Source of the DNA: Epiperipatus broadwayi
Lineage: Eukaryota; Onychophora; Udeonychophora; Euonychophora; Peripatidae
Length of the DNA: 64,000 nucleotides
Direction: 5' to 3'
Assembly (NCBI GenBank): GCA_028023455.1
Contig: JAQFVV010000020.1
Coordinates: forward strand, 7,547,092 to 7,611,091
Made by a program: the position numbers and the translations under genes
The notes under the pieces: model-generated
The model's input: only the letters and a program-made list of their open reading frames with translations
Database searches by the model: none
What the model was told of the DNA's origin: nothing
In this document: positions 25,330 through 36,126 of the stretch, piece by piece
Numbering within the stretch: position 1 is the first letter of the stretch
How the letters are laid out: each line of letters opens with the position of its first letter

Positions 25330-25650
25330 AAGAACTCCATAAATATAAGAGCATTCCTTCCAGCAAATCACTGATCATTTAATCTAATGATAAATCCAAT
25401 TGCTAGGTTAATTTACACTTGTAAATATGCAAATCTATGATAATCAGTGACTAGTTTAATGTATGCTGATGTGTATACAGATATGCTAATGGATTTGCTA
25501 ATATTCACTATAGCTGTGCTTTGACAAAAATATGCTCAAAAGTATGGCTTAGCAAAGTAATAAATGTTATTTTATAGCAAAAATTTATTACCATTATAGT
25601 TGATAATTATTTACACACTTTTGTGAAATATATTTTACTATTTATTATTC
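25330..25650 (+). repeat. PLE 3' flank / pseudo-LTR-like unit
   Basis: This segment (GATATGCTAATGGATTTGCTAAT, then GGCTTAGCAAAGTAATAAATG, then TATAGTTGATAATTATTTACAC) recurs on the minus strand at 28781-29070 after the second PLE, and inverted at 30633-30800 before it. It is therefore part of the PLE repeat structure. Confidence 0.6.
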
Positions 25651-26515
25651 ATGGTATATACATATATTATAATTTGTAGTTACTATATATATTGCATATA
25701 ACAAAGTTTATATATATATTTCATATTTTGATATATATTTATTTATTTGCTTATTAACTTTGACTGATTCCAGTTAATGATTCAAGTTTAAATTAGATGT
25801 TTCAAGTTCCTTTTTCTTAGATTATTGCACAAAATTATATAATATTGTTTGAATCTTTATTGAATATTATTTTAATATCTTTCCATGGTTATAAAATGGC
25901 GCCATTTTTCTGTTTAATCTGCCTCCCTCCCTTTTAATATATATATCCTCCCTTTTAATATATTTAAATATTTTGGCATATATTTTATGTCTAACGACTT
26001 TTAATATTTGACAATGTAGAAAATTAAATTTATATTCTCTTAAAAGAAATTAAACACGCAAATATTTTGTCACTAGAATATATATAATTTACAATCTTTT
26101 ACTGTCAATTTGCTAATTTGTAGTTTGATCAGACTAAATATGTGAATTAATTATAACTACTATTTAATTAAAATGTAGTATGTCCGTGAGATATATCAAT
26201 TTATATATAACCAATCAAATTGATTGTTTTATAGCACATTCGTTATTAGATCTAAACATATTCGTTCATAAATCATCCGCTAGGATAAAAATTGCAGATC
26301 GTACTTTCTTACATCTATAATTTGAATAACAACCTAAACTCTCTCTTATGTGACATGCGTTTAGTATCTCATAAATAAGGAGTCAAATGACTTTTATTAT
26401 TTGGGAACTCTTAAAAAGTTTGAGTGCCAGAAGATTTGAGCATTACCCATGAATCTTAGTTCCAAAGTCTGCCAGTCTATCACTGCAACAAACTATGCAG
26501 CTTAGGTAGACAGTT
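25651..26515. other. AT-rich spacer
   Basis: TA-rich sequence with no ORF or recognisable repeat. Confidence 0.5.
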
Positions 26516-26519
26516 ATAT

Positions 26520-28050
26520 ATGAGTTTTATAGATATAGAGATATGAGTTTTATAGATATAGAGAAGGCATATGATAGAGTAAATAGAAATAGATTATGGA
26601 TAAGTTTAGCAAATTTGGGAATGGATGAAGCTAGAATCAATTAGGTTAAAAATGGGGTGGGACTATGCCCTATGTCACCAATTTTGTTTTTGGTGTATTT
26701 GAGTGAAATGGAGAGAGCAATAGAAAGACTAGGAAAAGAGATAGAGATATCGTTAATAGGTGGCAAGGAAGTATATACTTTGTCAGATCTTTTTTTGTGG
26801 ATGATGTCTTTTTGTGTTCAGAAAGGAGAAGATATGGAAGTTATGCTGAGGACATGTACAAGGGTTGGTAAAGAGATGGGGATTAAATTTCGTGAAGAAA
26901 AAGCAAATATAATGTTGATTAATACTGGGAAAAAAGAAGACGTAGAATTTGGGGGGATATAAAGTTAAGTGTGTTGAATAGATATAGTTATTTGTGAATC
27001 ATCTTAAGTAAACAGAAAATTGCTTGGATGAATGTTGAGAAAAAATTGATAAATGAAGCAAAAATAAAAAAGGGATTGATAAAGAAATTAACAGTAATTT
27101 CATATAATATAATGTAGCTAGAATTGTATGAAAGGGAGTTGCAGTAGCAGGATTAACATATGGTAATGATGCGTTATGTGTTAGTAAAAGAGTATTAGAT
27201 TACTTAGAAGAAGTACAAAGGGAAGTATGAAGACATGCATTAGATGCAGATCTGTGGCCAGCAAAAGAGGCAATTCAAGGAGAAATGGGATGGTCAAGTT
27301 TTTATATGAGGGATGCAAAAAGCAAAATAAAAATGTTTGGTAGGGTGAAGTTTATGGATAATAAAAGAATAGCCAAAATAGTATTTAATTGGATTACGAG
27401 TAAAGGGCATGCAACAAGATGGGTGAGAAAGTTAATGTGGTATGCAGAGGATTTGGATAATGAATTTATATCAATATACTTGTACAAAAGGTGGGATGAT
27501 TGTGTTAGGGGGATTGTTAAGTGTCATAGTGGTAAGGAATGGGATAAAAGAATAGATGCATTAATAAAGAATAGGGAGTTGGAGAGACAGAGAACTAGAA
27601 TATGGAGAGTAAAAAGAGTTTAAATATATATAGAAGTAAATGGAACATTGGGTGCAAATTAATTTATGATAATAGCAAGGAAAGTAGTTTATTGTTCAAG
27701 GCTCGAATGGGATCTTTAGCAACAAGAGAAGGAAAGTAGTTTATTGTTCAAGGCTTGAACGGGATCTTTAGCAACAAGGGAAGGAAAGTAGTTTATTGTT
27801 CAAGGCTCAAACGGGATCTTTAGCAACAAGGGAATATACACATAAATGAAAAAATATAGGTGATTTAGTCTGCAAATTGTCTAAGGAAGGCATAGAAAAT
27901 ATTAGGCATCTGTTAATTGAATGTAAATGCTTAAAAGCAGAAAGAGTACAAATAATGAAGTTATGGAAGAATAAATATGAACAAAGTGATTATACAGAAA
28001 GTGAGTTATTGGTTTTTATGATGGGTTTGAGAAAAGATAAGAGGGATTAA
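26520..28050 (+). pseudogene. LINE reverse transcriptase, second lineage, decayed
   Basis: A plus-strand non-LTR reverse transcriptase distinct from the RTE copies. Motif A reads FIDIEKAYDRV at about 26550; the 5' start of this motif is locally duplicated (ATGAGTTTTATAGATATAGA twice). Then come G-L-C-P-M-S-P-I-L-F (26657 on) and a motif C of FVDD type near 26795 that lies in a shifted frame inside the ORF. Later come A-V-A-G-L-T-Y-G-N-D-A-L (about 27140) and the 27285-27623 ORF (112 codons). Near 27870-27940 a C...H-L-L-I-E-C pattern looks like the terminal zinc-finger region of LINE proteins. Several frameshifts and stops make it inactive. An intact relative would be a target-primed reverse transcriptase. 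Confidence 0.75.
27679..27834. repeat. 52-bp tandem triplication inside the LINE
   Basis: GGAAAGTAGTTTATTGTTCA starts at 27679, 27731 and 27783; each copy continues through GATCTTTAGCAACAAG. The three copies differ at a few positions. Probably a replication or recombination product within the old LINE. Confidence 0.9.
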
Positions 28051-28289
28051 GATATGAAGGCCATGGAGTTGATAAAGATTATGTTGTGGAACTGGGATGG
28101 AGCAGATTATGGGAAAACTTGGGGTGGGGAATGGAAAGGTAAAGTGGTTAACTGTTTTTTTTTGGGAATAGTTGCTGAGAGATTCCTGACTTCATTTAAG
28201 GAGGTCACAGTACATCTCATCATAGCATATCACATGCTCATTAATATTTTAAACATAATAAATATAGTTAAATGGATATGGGGATGTTA

Positions 28290-28780
28290 ACAGTCAATAC
28301 GAATATAATGATCATATTTTTCTACTATGGAAGTTAGGTACTTAAAGGTCTGTCTCATCAGATAAGAATTAATAAAATTCAAAATACATACATAATGAAA
28401 GAAGATTGTATGTGGATTGTATTTTTAGTTTACAAAAGAAAAGGCATGCAGCTTTATTTCTTACGAGGTTCCTAAGGAGTTTGAACACCAGAACTGCAAA
28501 TGTCAGAATTGATCCTAGGATCTCCAGATCACAAATTGGATGCTCTATTAACTGGTCAAACAGTGCAGTGTTTTGATTCATAAAATTGGTTGTAGTATTC
28601 ATAAAACTCCATTTCTAGAATGGTTTTTTCCCTTTCTTTTATTTTCTTTGGAATTGCAATATATACTCGTTTATGAATGGTAGCTATATATATAGTCAAA
28701 ACTTTTATGCTAAATGATGTATACTCTCATTCGTTTGGAGCTATAAAAATATAAATTTTCTTGATTAAAAATACATATAT
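28290..28780. other. Spacer
   Basis: No frame or repeat recognised; a 77-codon minus ORF (28369-28602) has no recognisable content. Confidence 0.4.
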
Positions 28781-29070
28781 TCTACCAGAGTATGTAGACA
28801 ATTATCGACTATTACTGTAATAAATCTTTGATATGAGCAATATTTGTTACTTTGTTGAGCCGGGACTTTCGATACCGCATAAATTTGACTACAGAGCACA
28901 TTAGCAAATACATTAGCATATCTGCAAGCATATAAACTTACACCAAAATAATCACTAATTACTATAGATATTAGCATATTTGCATGTAAAATTGATCTAG
29001 TGATTGGTTATGTGATTGGCAAGTATTTGTTGAGAGAAATGCTTTTATATTTATATAGTTCTTAGAATAA
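28781..29070 (-). repeat. PLE 3' flank / pseudo-LTR-like unit
   Basis: Reverse complement of the unit at 25330-25650, lying directly downstream of the second PLE in that element's own orientation. On the minus strand it contains TATCGAAAGTCCCGGCTCAA, which resembles the 3' half of a hammerhead (GAAA followed closely by GTC) with the CTGATGA half decayed. Confidence 0.55.
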
Positions 29071-29139
29071 ATTATGTGCCAAGCTGTTCTTATTTTGTGA
29101 TTTTTATTACAACTTTCTAAACATATAATTTAACTGTCA

Positions 29140-30640
29140 GCAGGTCTAAGGGAATGACCAGTTTTTTTTTTCATGATCTACAAACAATAAGCTAAAAGCA
29201 CTGTTGTATTTAGCTCTGTTATACAGATGAGCAAGCAGTGTGATTCTATATTTTTAAATTTTTATATGCCTCTTCATAATATCTGACACTGCAAAATTGA
29301 CAATCCAGGGTATATACCAATTCAGTTTTATTATCCTATCTTTAGAATTGTTAATAAGTCTATTTAGCAATAATACATCTAAAACCAATATTAAAGTCCT
29401 ATATACATAATCAGTAGTATTTTTGTATGTATAGTAGAAATTTAAGACATATCAATCCATGGCTTAGTTCTATCAAATTTGTGTCTAATATTAAATTGTC
29501 TTATCTGTTTCTCAAACATGACCCTGGAATAAACAACTTTAATTAATTTTTTTTATAATACTAAATTTTTTTTCATCAGCTTTAAACTTACATGATTTTG
29601 AATTCCTAAGCAAAAAGGTTTAAAGCATGATACTTCATAGTGAAATGGAATTTTTGAGTACGGATGCAGATAATCCCTAAAACTAAGATTTTTACAATCA
29701 TTAAATAATCAATAGTATAATTCCACCTTATCAATTTCAAATGTAGAAATTTAATAGATTGGTTATCGCCCTCTTCTTCCATTACCTATTTAATTTCAGG
29801 AAATTTCTTTAGTTTGTTAAACTTTTCATGAATAAGCTTAGGGAAACCACAAACAAAGACATCATTCATACATTGGCACCTAAAAGGAGTTGAATAACAT
29901 TTCTTTCAATAAAAGATACTGCCCAGCTACACATTATGCTATTAATAGACAAGCCATGGACCAATTTGTAGTTATAATAAAATTATTATCCCTAAATGTA
30001 GCATACAAATTATCATTTATCTATCATGAAAGATCCATAATTAAATTGGGCCCTTTTATCAATTACTGAACTATGCTTTAACTGATCCTATATAATATTT
30101 ATAGACTAAATTCTACTAACAGATGAATCTTTCTAATTTCTTCAAAGATATTTATATTCTTAATTTTATTAATGAAGTCAAATGATGATTTAATTTTTAA
30201 ATTTCCAAAGCTGAGTTCAGACTGAATCCATTCTGCAACAACTTTAGCTTCACAGTTTTAATAAACTCCCCCAAAATCAATCATAAGTCTTAATGGATAA
30301 TTATTCTTCAGAGCTTTATATTAGTGAACTTCTGTGGAATGACGGCTGCTGCTGGGTGTATTTTAAGATGACCACAATAAGAAAATGCTTTGTTATCATG
30401 TTTTCTTAGAACGGTAGATATAAATTTGTCTGTTTGTCTTTTAATGTTATAATCATTGACTTGCTCAAAATTAATCTTACTAATTTGCTGATTTATTTTT
30501 TCAATATCAGCTGCTTTCTTTAGCAGCACAAATCAATTGCCCTTGTTCTCTTTAAGGCACACAATGTAGTTTCTTATCAAAATTCATTAAACTTACTAAT
30601 ATTTTTACTCCAGCATTAATTTGGTATATGTTGAGGATAT
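29140..30640 (-). pseudogene. Second Penelope-like element, minus strand, decayed
   Basis: The reverse complement matches the first PLE along its length: the AAATTTATATC..LRKHDNKAFS region at 30308-30529 (73 codons) corresponds to 23800-23930 of the first copy, and the end with CTGTTATATAACAGAG-like and GGTCATTCC sequence near 29140-29230 corresponds to 24970-25060. More diverged, no long frame. It is flanked by inverted copies of the same unit (28781-29070 on the minus strand and 30633-30800 on the plus strand), an arrangement known for Penelope elements. Confidence 0.65.
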
Positions 30641-30800
30641 GCTAATATATTTGCTAATGCTTACTGCAATTGTATTTGTTAAAAGTACACTGTTGAAAGG
30701 CTGGCTCAGAAAAGTAATAAATATTGTTTTGCATTAAAGATTTATTAAGTATAGTTGATTATAGTCTGTATACTTTAGTAGAATACATTTTATAGGTATA
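30633..30800 (+). repeat. Inverted PLE flank unit
   Basis: GGATATGCTAATATATTTGC, then TGGCTCAGAAAAGTAATAAA, then TATAGTTGATTATAGTCTG: same unit as 25330-25650, in opposite orientation to the minus-strand PLE beside it. Confidence 0.6.
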
Positions 30801-31660
30801 TATCTATATATAATCTATCAATTGATGGTTTCCAAGTACTATCAAGGGTAAAGTTATTCTGGTTATTAATATGGATATAATCCCCAATTTCCATTGTTTT
30901 TTTATCTTAATATATTCATAAAAAAATTTTGGTGCTGATTTAGTATGCGCTCACAGCCATTTTGAATTATAAGTACCACCATTTTTTTCATTAAAACAAA
31001 ATTTCTTCATCTTGATGCAATCATGAACTTGTGTTTGTCCAGAATATATCCTTAATAAATAATAATACTCTGTCTTCATATTTCATTCAATTATTTGTCA
31101 GCTGTCATTTATTTATTAAATTTTACAAAACATTAAGAATATTTCTTTTAATTAAAGCAGTCCATTAGATTGATAATTTATTACAAGTAACTATAGAAAT
31201 CAAATTTGATTATATTTACTTATTTGTTGACCTACTTTAATTCCTGTATCATGATTGGTTTATAATTATTTGTCTTTCACTTGAGCTTCAGAAATTTCTT
31301 GATTATTCACAATAGCATCTATATGATTTAAATATTTGAAAAGATTTAAACCAGTGCAACATGTTTGAGTAGTTAAAAATATTTAAAAATAACCCAAAAA
31401 TTCTATGTCAGAGCTCAAGATAAAAATTTTAGTGTTTTTTGTATATTGTTTAATAAAATCTATAAAATTAGAAGTTTTTAAGCATTCACTGAGTTGTCAT
31501 CTAGTATCCTGTTACTGCTAATTTTAAGCAGACTATGGGACAGTTAAATATCATTACTATGGTGGTCCATTTTTTTAAAAAGTGTTTTTCTGATTCACTC
31601 TTCATCTGTAACTTTTGTTTGTCATATTTTTCGTGAGTATGTACCCACACAAACATATTA
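30801..31660. other. AT-rich spacer
   Basis: No ORF or recognisable element. Confidence 0.45.
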
Positions 31661-31666
31661 CATGAC

Positions 31667-31774
31667 TGCAGAATGAAGGTGATTCCTGCTTTTCTGATAA
31701 TAGCTTTTTTAACTTCTCACTGCAGAATGAAGGTGATTCCTGCTTTTCTGATAATAGCTTTTTTAACTTCTCAG
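31667..31774. repeat. 54-bp tandem duplication
   Basis: CTGCAGAATGAAGGTGATTC starts at 31667 and again at 31721; the whole 54-bp unit, ending in TTTAACTTCTCA, is repeated almost exactly. Confidence 0.9.
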
Positions 31775-32195
31775 CATGGCAGTAAACTTCTTCATCTTAT
31801 TTATCAACCATGCATGGCTCCCTTGAAATATTTTAGAATTTCTTGGGTTACAATTTAAGACTCAATTGCCCTTCTATTATCATCTTTACTCACAACATAT
31901 CTAGCTCACTTCTACTTCAATCTCTTAATCTCTTCAATAATGATAATATACTTGTTGTTTTTCAGCTTTATATTTTGTTAATCCTATTTCTCTGTACTTT
32001 GTGAATTTTCTGCTTTGCTCTTATATTAAACATTTCAGATCAATAAGTCACTATTGAGAAAACGCACTGACTAAAATATCTTTTTCAAGCACAGGCATAT
32101 TTAAAACAGGCAAAAATTTCCATACAGTAGTGCCACTCGGTGCAAGCCAGAGTAATCAATGGATGCCAGAAGGCTTGTGTGTAAAATCCCTATCT

Positions 32196-32275
32196 AGTGC
32201 GTACTCAACCACTATCCCCAGACTAGTTTCTGGCTTGTGGCCTTCATCAGTCAGGAGACTTGGATCTGAGAGAAC
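32196..32275 (-). ncRNA. Type I hammerhead ribozyme, left arm of copy B
   Basis: On the minus strand, 32250 back to 32221 reads CTGATGA, AGGC-CACAA-GCC-A, GAAA, then C-TA-GTC: the conserved core, a three-base-pair stem II with A opposite A at its base, a two-base-pair stem III with a TA loop, and a GUC cleavage triplet. Upstream ATCCAAG...CTCCTGA can pair with downstream TGGGGATA...; pairing is weaker than in the right arm. Confidence 0.7.
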
Positions 32276-32375
32276 TGCACCTAGATCTTAGATCCTAAGA
32301 CCTAGGTGCTGTGCTCTCAGATCCAACCTAAAATTTAGGTGCAGTGCTCTCAGATCCAACCTAAAATTTAGGTGC

Positions 32376-32454
32376 AGTGCTCTCAGATTCAAGGCCCTCA
32401 CTGATGAAGGCTGTAAGCCAGAAACTAGTCTGGGATATTGGATGAGTAGGCACT
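32376..32454 (+). ncRNA. Type I hammerhead ribozyme, right arm of copy B
   Basis: Core at 32401-32430: CTGATGA, AGGC-TGTAA-GCC-A, GAAA, C-TA-GTC. Cleavage would fall after C at 32430. Stem I is interrupted: inner CCCTCA with TGGG; middle ATTCAA with TTGGAT, including one G-U; outer AGTGC (32376-32380) with GCACT (32450-32454). Internal loops in stem I opposite a stem II loop are what natural hammerheads use for tertiary contact. All invariant core residues (C3, G5, G8, A9, G12, A13, A14) are present. Confidence 0.75.
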
Positions 32455-32900
32455 AGATAAGGATTTTATGCACAAGCCTTCTGGCATCCATTGATTACTC
32501 TGGCTTTCACTGAGTGACACTACTGTATAGATAGTTTTGCCTATTTTAATAACAGTTATGAGCAAGCATAAGAAATGGGGATCATGTGATGTTTAGTGGT
32601 TTAATACCAATCCTGCCTGTCACAGGCACATTTCCTATTCTTTCAAGTTTAATTCTATGAAAAATTCAATTTTCCCATTTGAATTAATAATCTGACTAAT
32701 ATATTTTATAATGTGTTAACTTTTTCTAATTCATTACTGTCAATTTTTATTTTTTCTTCTTTTTCAACAGTCATTGAACTTTTTTTTTAACGTATTCTGA
32801 CAGTTCTTTAATATTCTCCAAACCATTACTTGAAAAAACAACCATATCATCTAGGAAATCTAGATCATATGAATAATCGCGATTATTTTTATCTGTTGCT

Positions 32901-34170
32901 TTTTATTTTAATTTATATCTATACGTGTACACCATTTAAATAGCCATCTGCAAGGTAAAAAAATCTCTTCATCAGCTTCTTATGAAACAATAAAAAATCT
33001 TATTTACCAGACAACTTGCCATTTGCGGGGTGATGATTTTTTGGGGGGTGATTATCCTTTAGTTAAAAGTAGCTAGTTATGCTTTTACTGGCAAACCTGA
33101 ATGCCAATTAGCTGGCTGAAAAAAAAAATCTTATTAGGAATCCAAATTCGAACTCAAATAGATGGTACTAACATAACCTTATAAAATATTTATCCTTATA
33201 CATATACACATATATTTATATGTGCTTTATGATTAAAAGATAATTCTATATAGATGCGGATATTTATATATTAATAATTGAAGCACGGTTTGTTTATCTT
33301 TAAAAAGCTATAAATTTTATCATTTCTCCTTTAAAAGATTTCTTATTTCTTTTAGCAAACGTAATTTTAATAGCCTGCAGCAGCTTGAGAGTATATGCTT
33401 GAGCAAGCGTAGCTTATACGACTCCAGCAGCTGCAGTTCTTGTTTGCAATCAACTTGACTCTGATGATTTCTAACATTTTAATACTTTTTAATAACTTTT
33501 GCATAACTTTATTAGTCTTTTTTCTATTTTTTGTATTTTTTTTAAAAAAATAATACTTATAATTTACTTATATTTTTAACTTTTTCTAGTGATTTTTCAC
33601 CTACCCCTATTCACCCACCCATCCAATAAATTTTTATATTCTTACTCGTCTATTTTATTTTAGATGGGGGAAAAATCAATCACTGCTATTGCTTTACTAT
33701 CTTAGTTATTAGAATACTTGCATTAGAATCATTATTTTATTTCAGTGACATCTGTTAATTAATACCAACATTGTATTTACATCTCCAAACTACTGTTTGG
33801 TTATTAATCATCTTCATTGAGAAGCATTATCTAAATTCCCTTTCTTCTTTTTTTTTTTAGCTTAAGTCCTCAAAAATTAAGAAAGAAATGGTGGAGATGG
33901 GTTTAGTAGGCTGGCATGTCTTAGTTGTAATCTTTGAAGCAGTTCAATCACTAATGAGTTGATTTGGAATTGAATTTTAGTGAGGCAGATTTTTTGAGTG
34001 GCAAAGATTGTATGTTTAGGCATTCCTATTTAGGGATCGTCTGCTTTACCAATGAAGTGAAAAGTCCTATAAACTGTGATCTAAAAATAGTCTGTCTCAC
34101 CCAGTCTGGCTAATTTGTCATGCCTTATGGATTACTCATTTCATTGGTAGAAATAATAAAAATGGTGAAA
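32901..34170. other. Spacer without recognised gene
   Basis: AT-rich, with a slightly less AT-rich patch at 33360-33450 containing an imperfect inverted GCAGCAGCT pair. Nothing named. Confidence 0.4.
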
Positions 34171-34171
34171 A

Positions 34172-34194
34172 GGGGGGGGGGGGGGGGGGGGGGG
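34172..34194. repeat. Poly-G tract of 23 bases
   Basis: An unbroken run of G, exceptional in such AT-rich sequence. A 62-codon minus ORF across it (34136-34324) is proline-rich only because of this run. Confidence 0.95.
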
Positions 34195-36126
34195 AAGTCT
34201 GGGGAGAGGGAGGGGCATGGGAATAGAGTATAGTATTAAAAAGGGTGTGTTTTTTAACAATAATATTAGTAGAAATAATAATACAAGAGACAGTGGTAGT
34301 AATAAAGGTAGTATTATAAATCAATTTTCTCTAAATATAGGGTAATGGATTGTAACTAATAACAAGAGGGGAAATGGATCAATATAGTCACCATGCATAA
34401 AACACTTATGTGTTGGTTGCCCATTTGATTAAAAGTGCATGTTTATTTATTTATTTACCTACCTCATTATTTATTTCTTTGTTTATACTTTATGGGACAA
34501 TCTGATTCAATTATCATCATATAATCTGACCCATGATACCAAATACATCAATCTAGATGCATAATTTCTTTAACCATTTTTAAGCCTGCATTATAATATC
34601 TTAATGCATAAAATTATTACTATATTTGTAATAGTGTTTCATTGACCATCAAATTTTATATTATAACTTTTCATATATTACTAATTTTAAATAACAATTT
34701 TAATATACCATATCATGTAGCTATTTGGGTTATCCTAATCACATAGATCACTATCACTCCATGGCCACCCAATTTCTGTATATTAAAAATGGCAATTCAA
34801 CTGTGGGCTGATGAAGATCACATTCTGGTGGTCAGTACTACAAAATGAACACATGATTTGGAAATTGAATAAAACTACATCTGAAAAGAAAAGTCTACAT
34901 TTTTATACCCAATTAATAAAAAAATAAAAAATTACTGTGAATTATGTGGCAAGAGATATATGAATATTTCTTTATAAAATAATAATTGATTTATATATTA
35001 TAAAATAATGTTGTTAATGTATATATAATAGGGGTTCATATTTAATGTAGAACAAAAAAGCAAAGTAAAATTTTTTTGAAATTGGATTGAGTTTTTTTTT
35101 GCTTAGCTGTACTTTCAGTACTAGTGATGGATGGAGGATTTTGTCATTGGTTTGAGAATACAGTATTTTATACAAGTCCATAGAGTGTTCAATCTCAAAT
35201 AGTGCTCCAATCCATTTTCACGTTTATATTTACCAGCCTATAAATGTCAAAATGGACAAAGCATATTTTCAGTTATTTTTATGGTCAGATAACTTAGTTC
35301 TGTGTCATGAATCCTCAGTCTCTAAGACTGATTACAAGGATTGTACTAGTAATTTTGAATATAGGAATGTAGATAGCTTATGGGGTTTAAAGTGAAGTAG
35401 CCCTTCTGGTATTCATGCAGTATTGTTTATAATCCAAATGGCTTTTATCTATCAGGATTCTAGCTCACTATTCGGTCTGTTAATTGGCAAATGATGGTCA
35501 AATCTCTGGGATATGAGTATATAGTTTGATATATGAACTTTGTTTTAATCATGTATATATACTATTCAAAATATTGTCAAGAATGCTTTTCTATTCCTTT
35601 TTTCCAAAAGGAGGAATATGAAATGGAAATGTCTCATGGCACACAATATGATATAAAGTTTGAAAGGGAAAATAGAAATAAACACCATCAAAATTTATTG
35701 CAGATACTTATTTAAAATATATAAAATATAAATTAATGGTTAAATAATAATTTTGATATTTAAAAGTATTTATTATAAAGGTCTATCTAATGTTTATTTA
35801 ATTCTGATTCTGATTTTAAAAAATCTAAAAAGAGCTTATTTTTATTTTGTGATAGATATTAATTATAAAATTATATTAATTATTTTTACTTAACTTAAGT
35901 AAGAAACTTTTTCTTAATTAAAGATAATTAGTTTTAATAAATGTACTTAATTCTATGATCAGTTTTTGTTTGGAGAATTAAGAAATTTTTAAGACTAAAA
36001 CTGGTTTTGATTAATATAAATTGAAGAATTATTGTGTCTTTTTTTAAAATCAAGATGGAAAAATTATTTTATTATCATGTCTTCAAATTCTAATGTTTTC
36101 TATAAATAGTGGGTTCTAATTTAAGA
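34195..36126. other. AT-rich spacer
   Basis: No recognisable ORF family or repeat. A 60-codon ORF at 35533-35715 is not supported by any motif. Confidence 0.45.

Larger units (their letters stand above)
32090..32633 (+). mobile_element. Hairpin retroposon copy B with two intact hammerhead cores
   Basis: Element 32103-32620, flanked by CACAGGCATATTT and CACAGGCACATTT (12 of 13 identical). Inserted into an older RTE copy, so the target sequence is known independently and confirms the duplication. It begins AAAACAGGCAAAA and carries GATCATGTGATGTTTAGTGG near the 3' end. The arms are inverted repeats. Each arm holds a complete hammerhead core, on the minus strand at left and the plus strand at right. 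A local GTGCTCTCAGAT segment is also tandemly repeated (32308-32390). Confidence 0.88.
31790..32900 (-). pseudogene. Old RTE reverse-transcriptase fragment split by a retroposon
   Basis: The two halves, about 31850-32102 and 32621-32890, are diverged copies of the RTE reverse-transcriptase region seen at about 2300-2900. The left half covers the part ending in the ACACATAGGCATATTTCC segment and the right half continues from there with TTCAAGTTTAATTCTATGA and the ACCATATCATCTA region around motif C. The insertion between them is hairpin retroposon copy B. No open frame. Confidence 0.8.

Noticed and set aside
34136-34324. Proline-rich 62-codon ORF
   Set aside because: Produced by reading the poly-G run on the minus strand.
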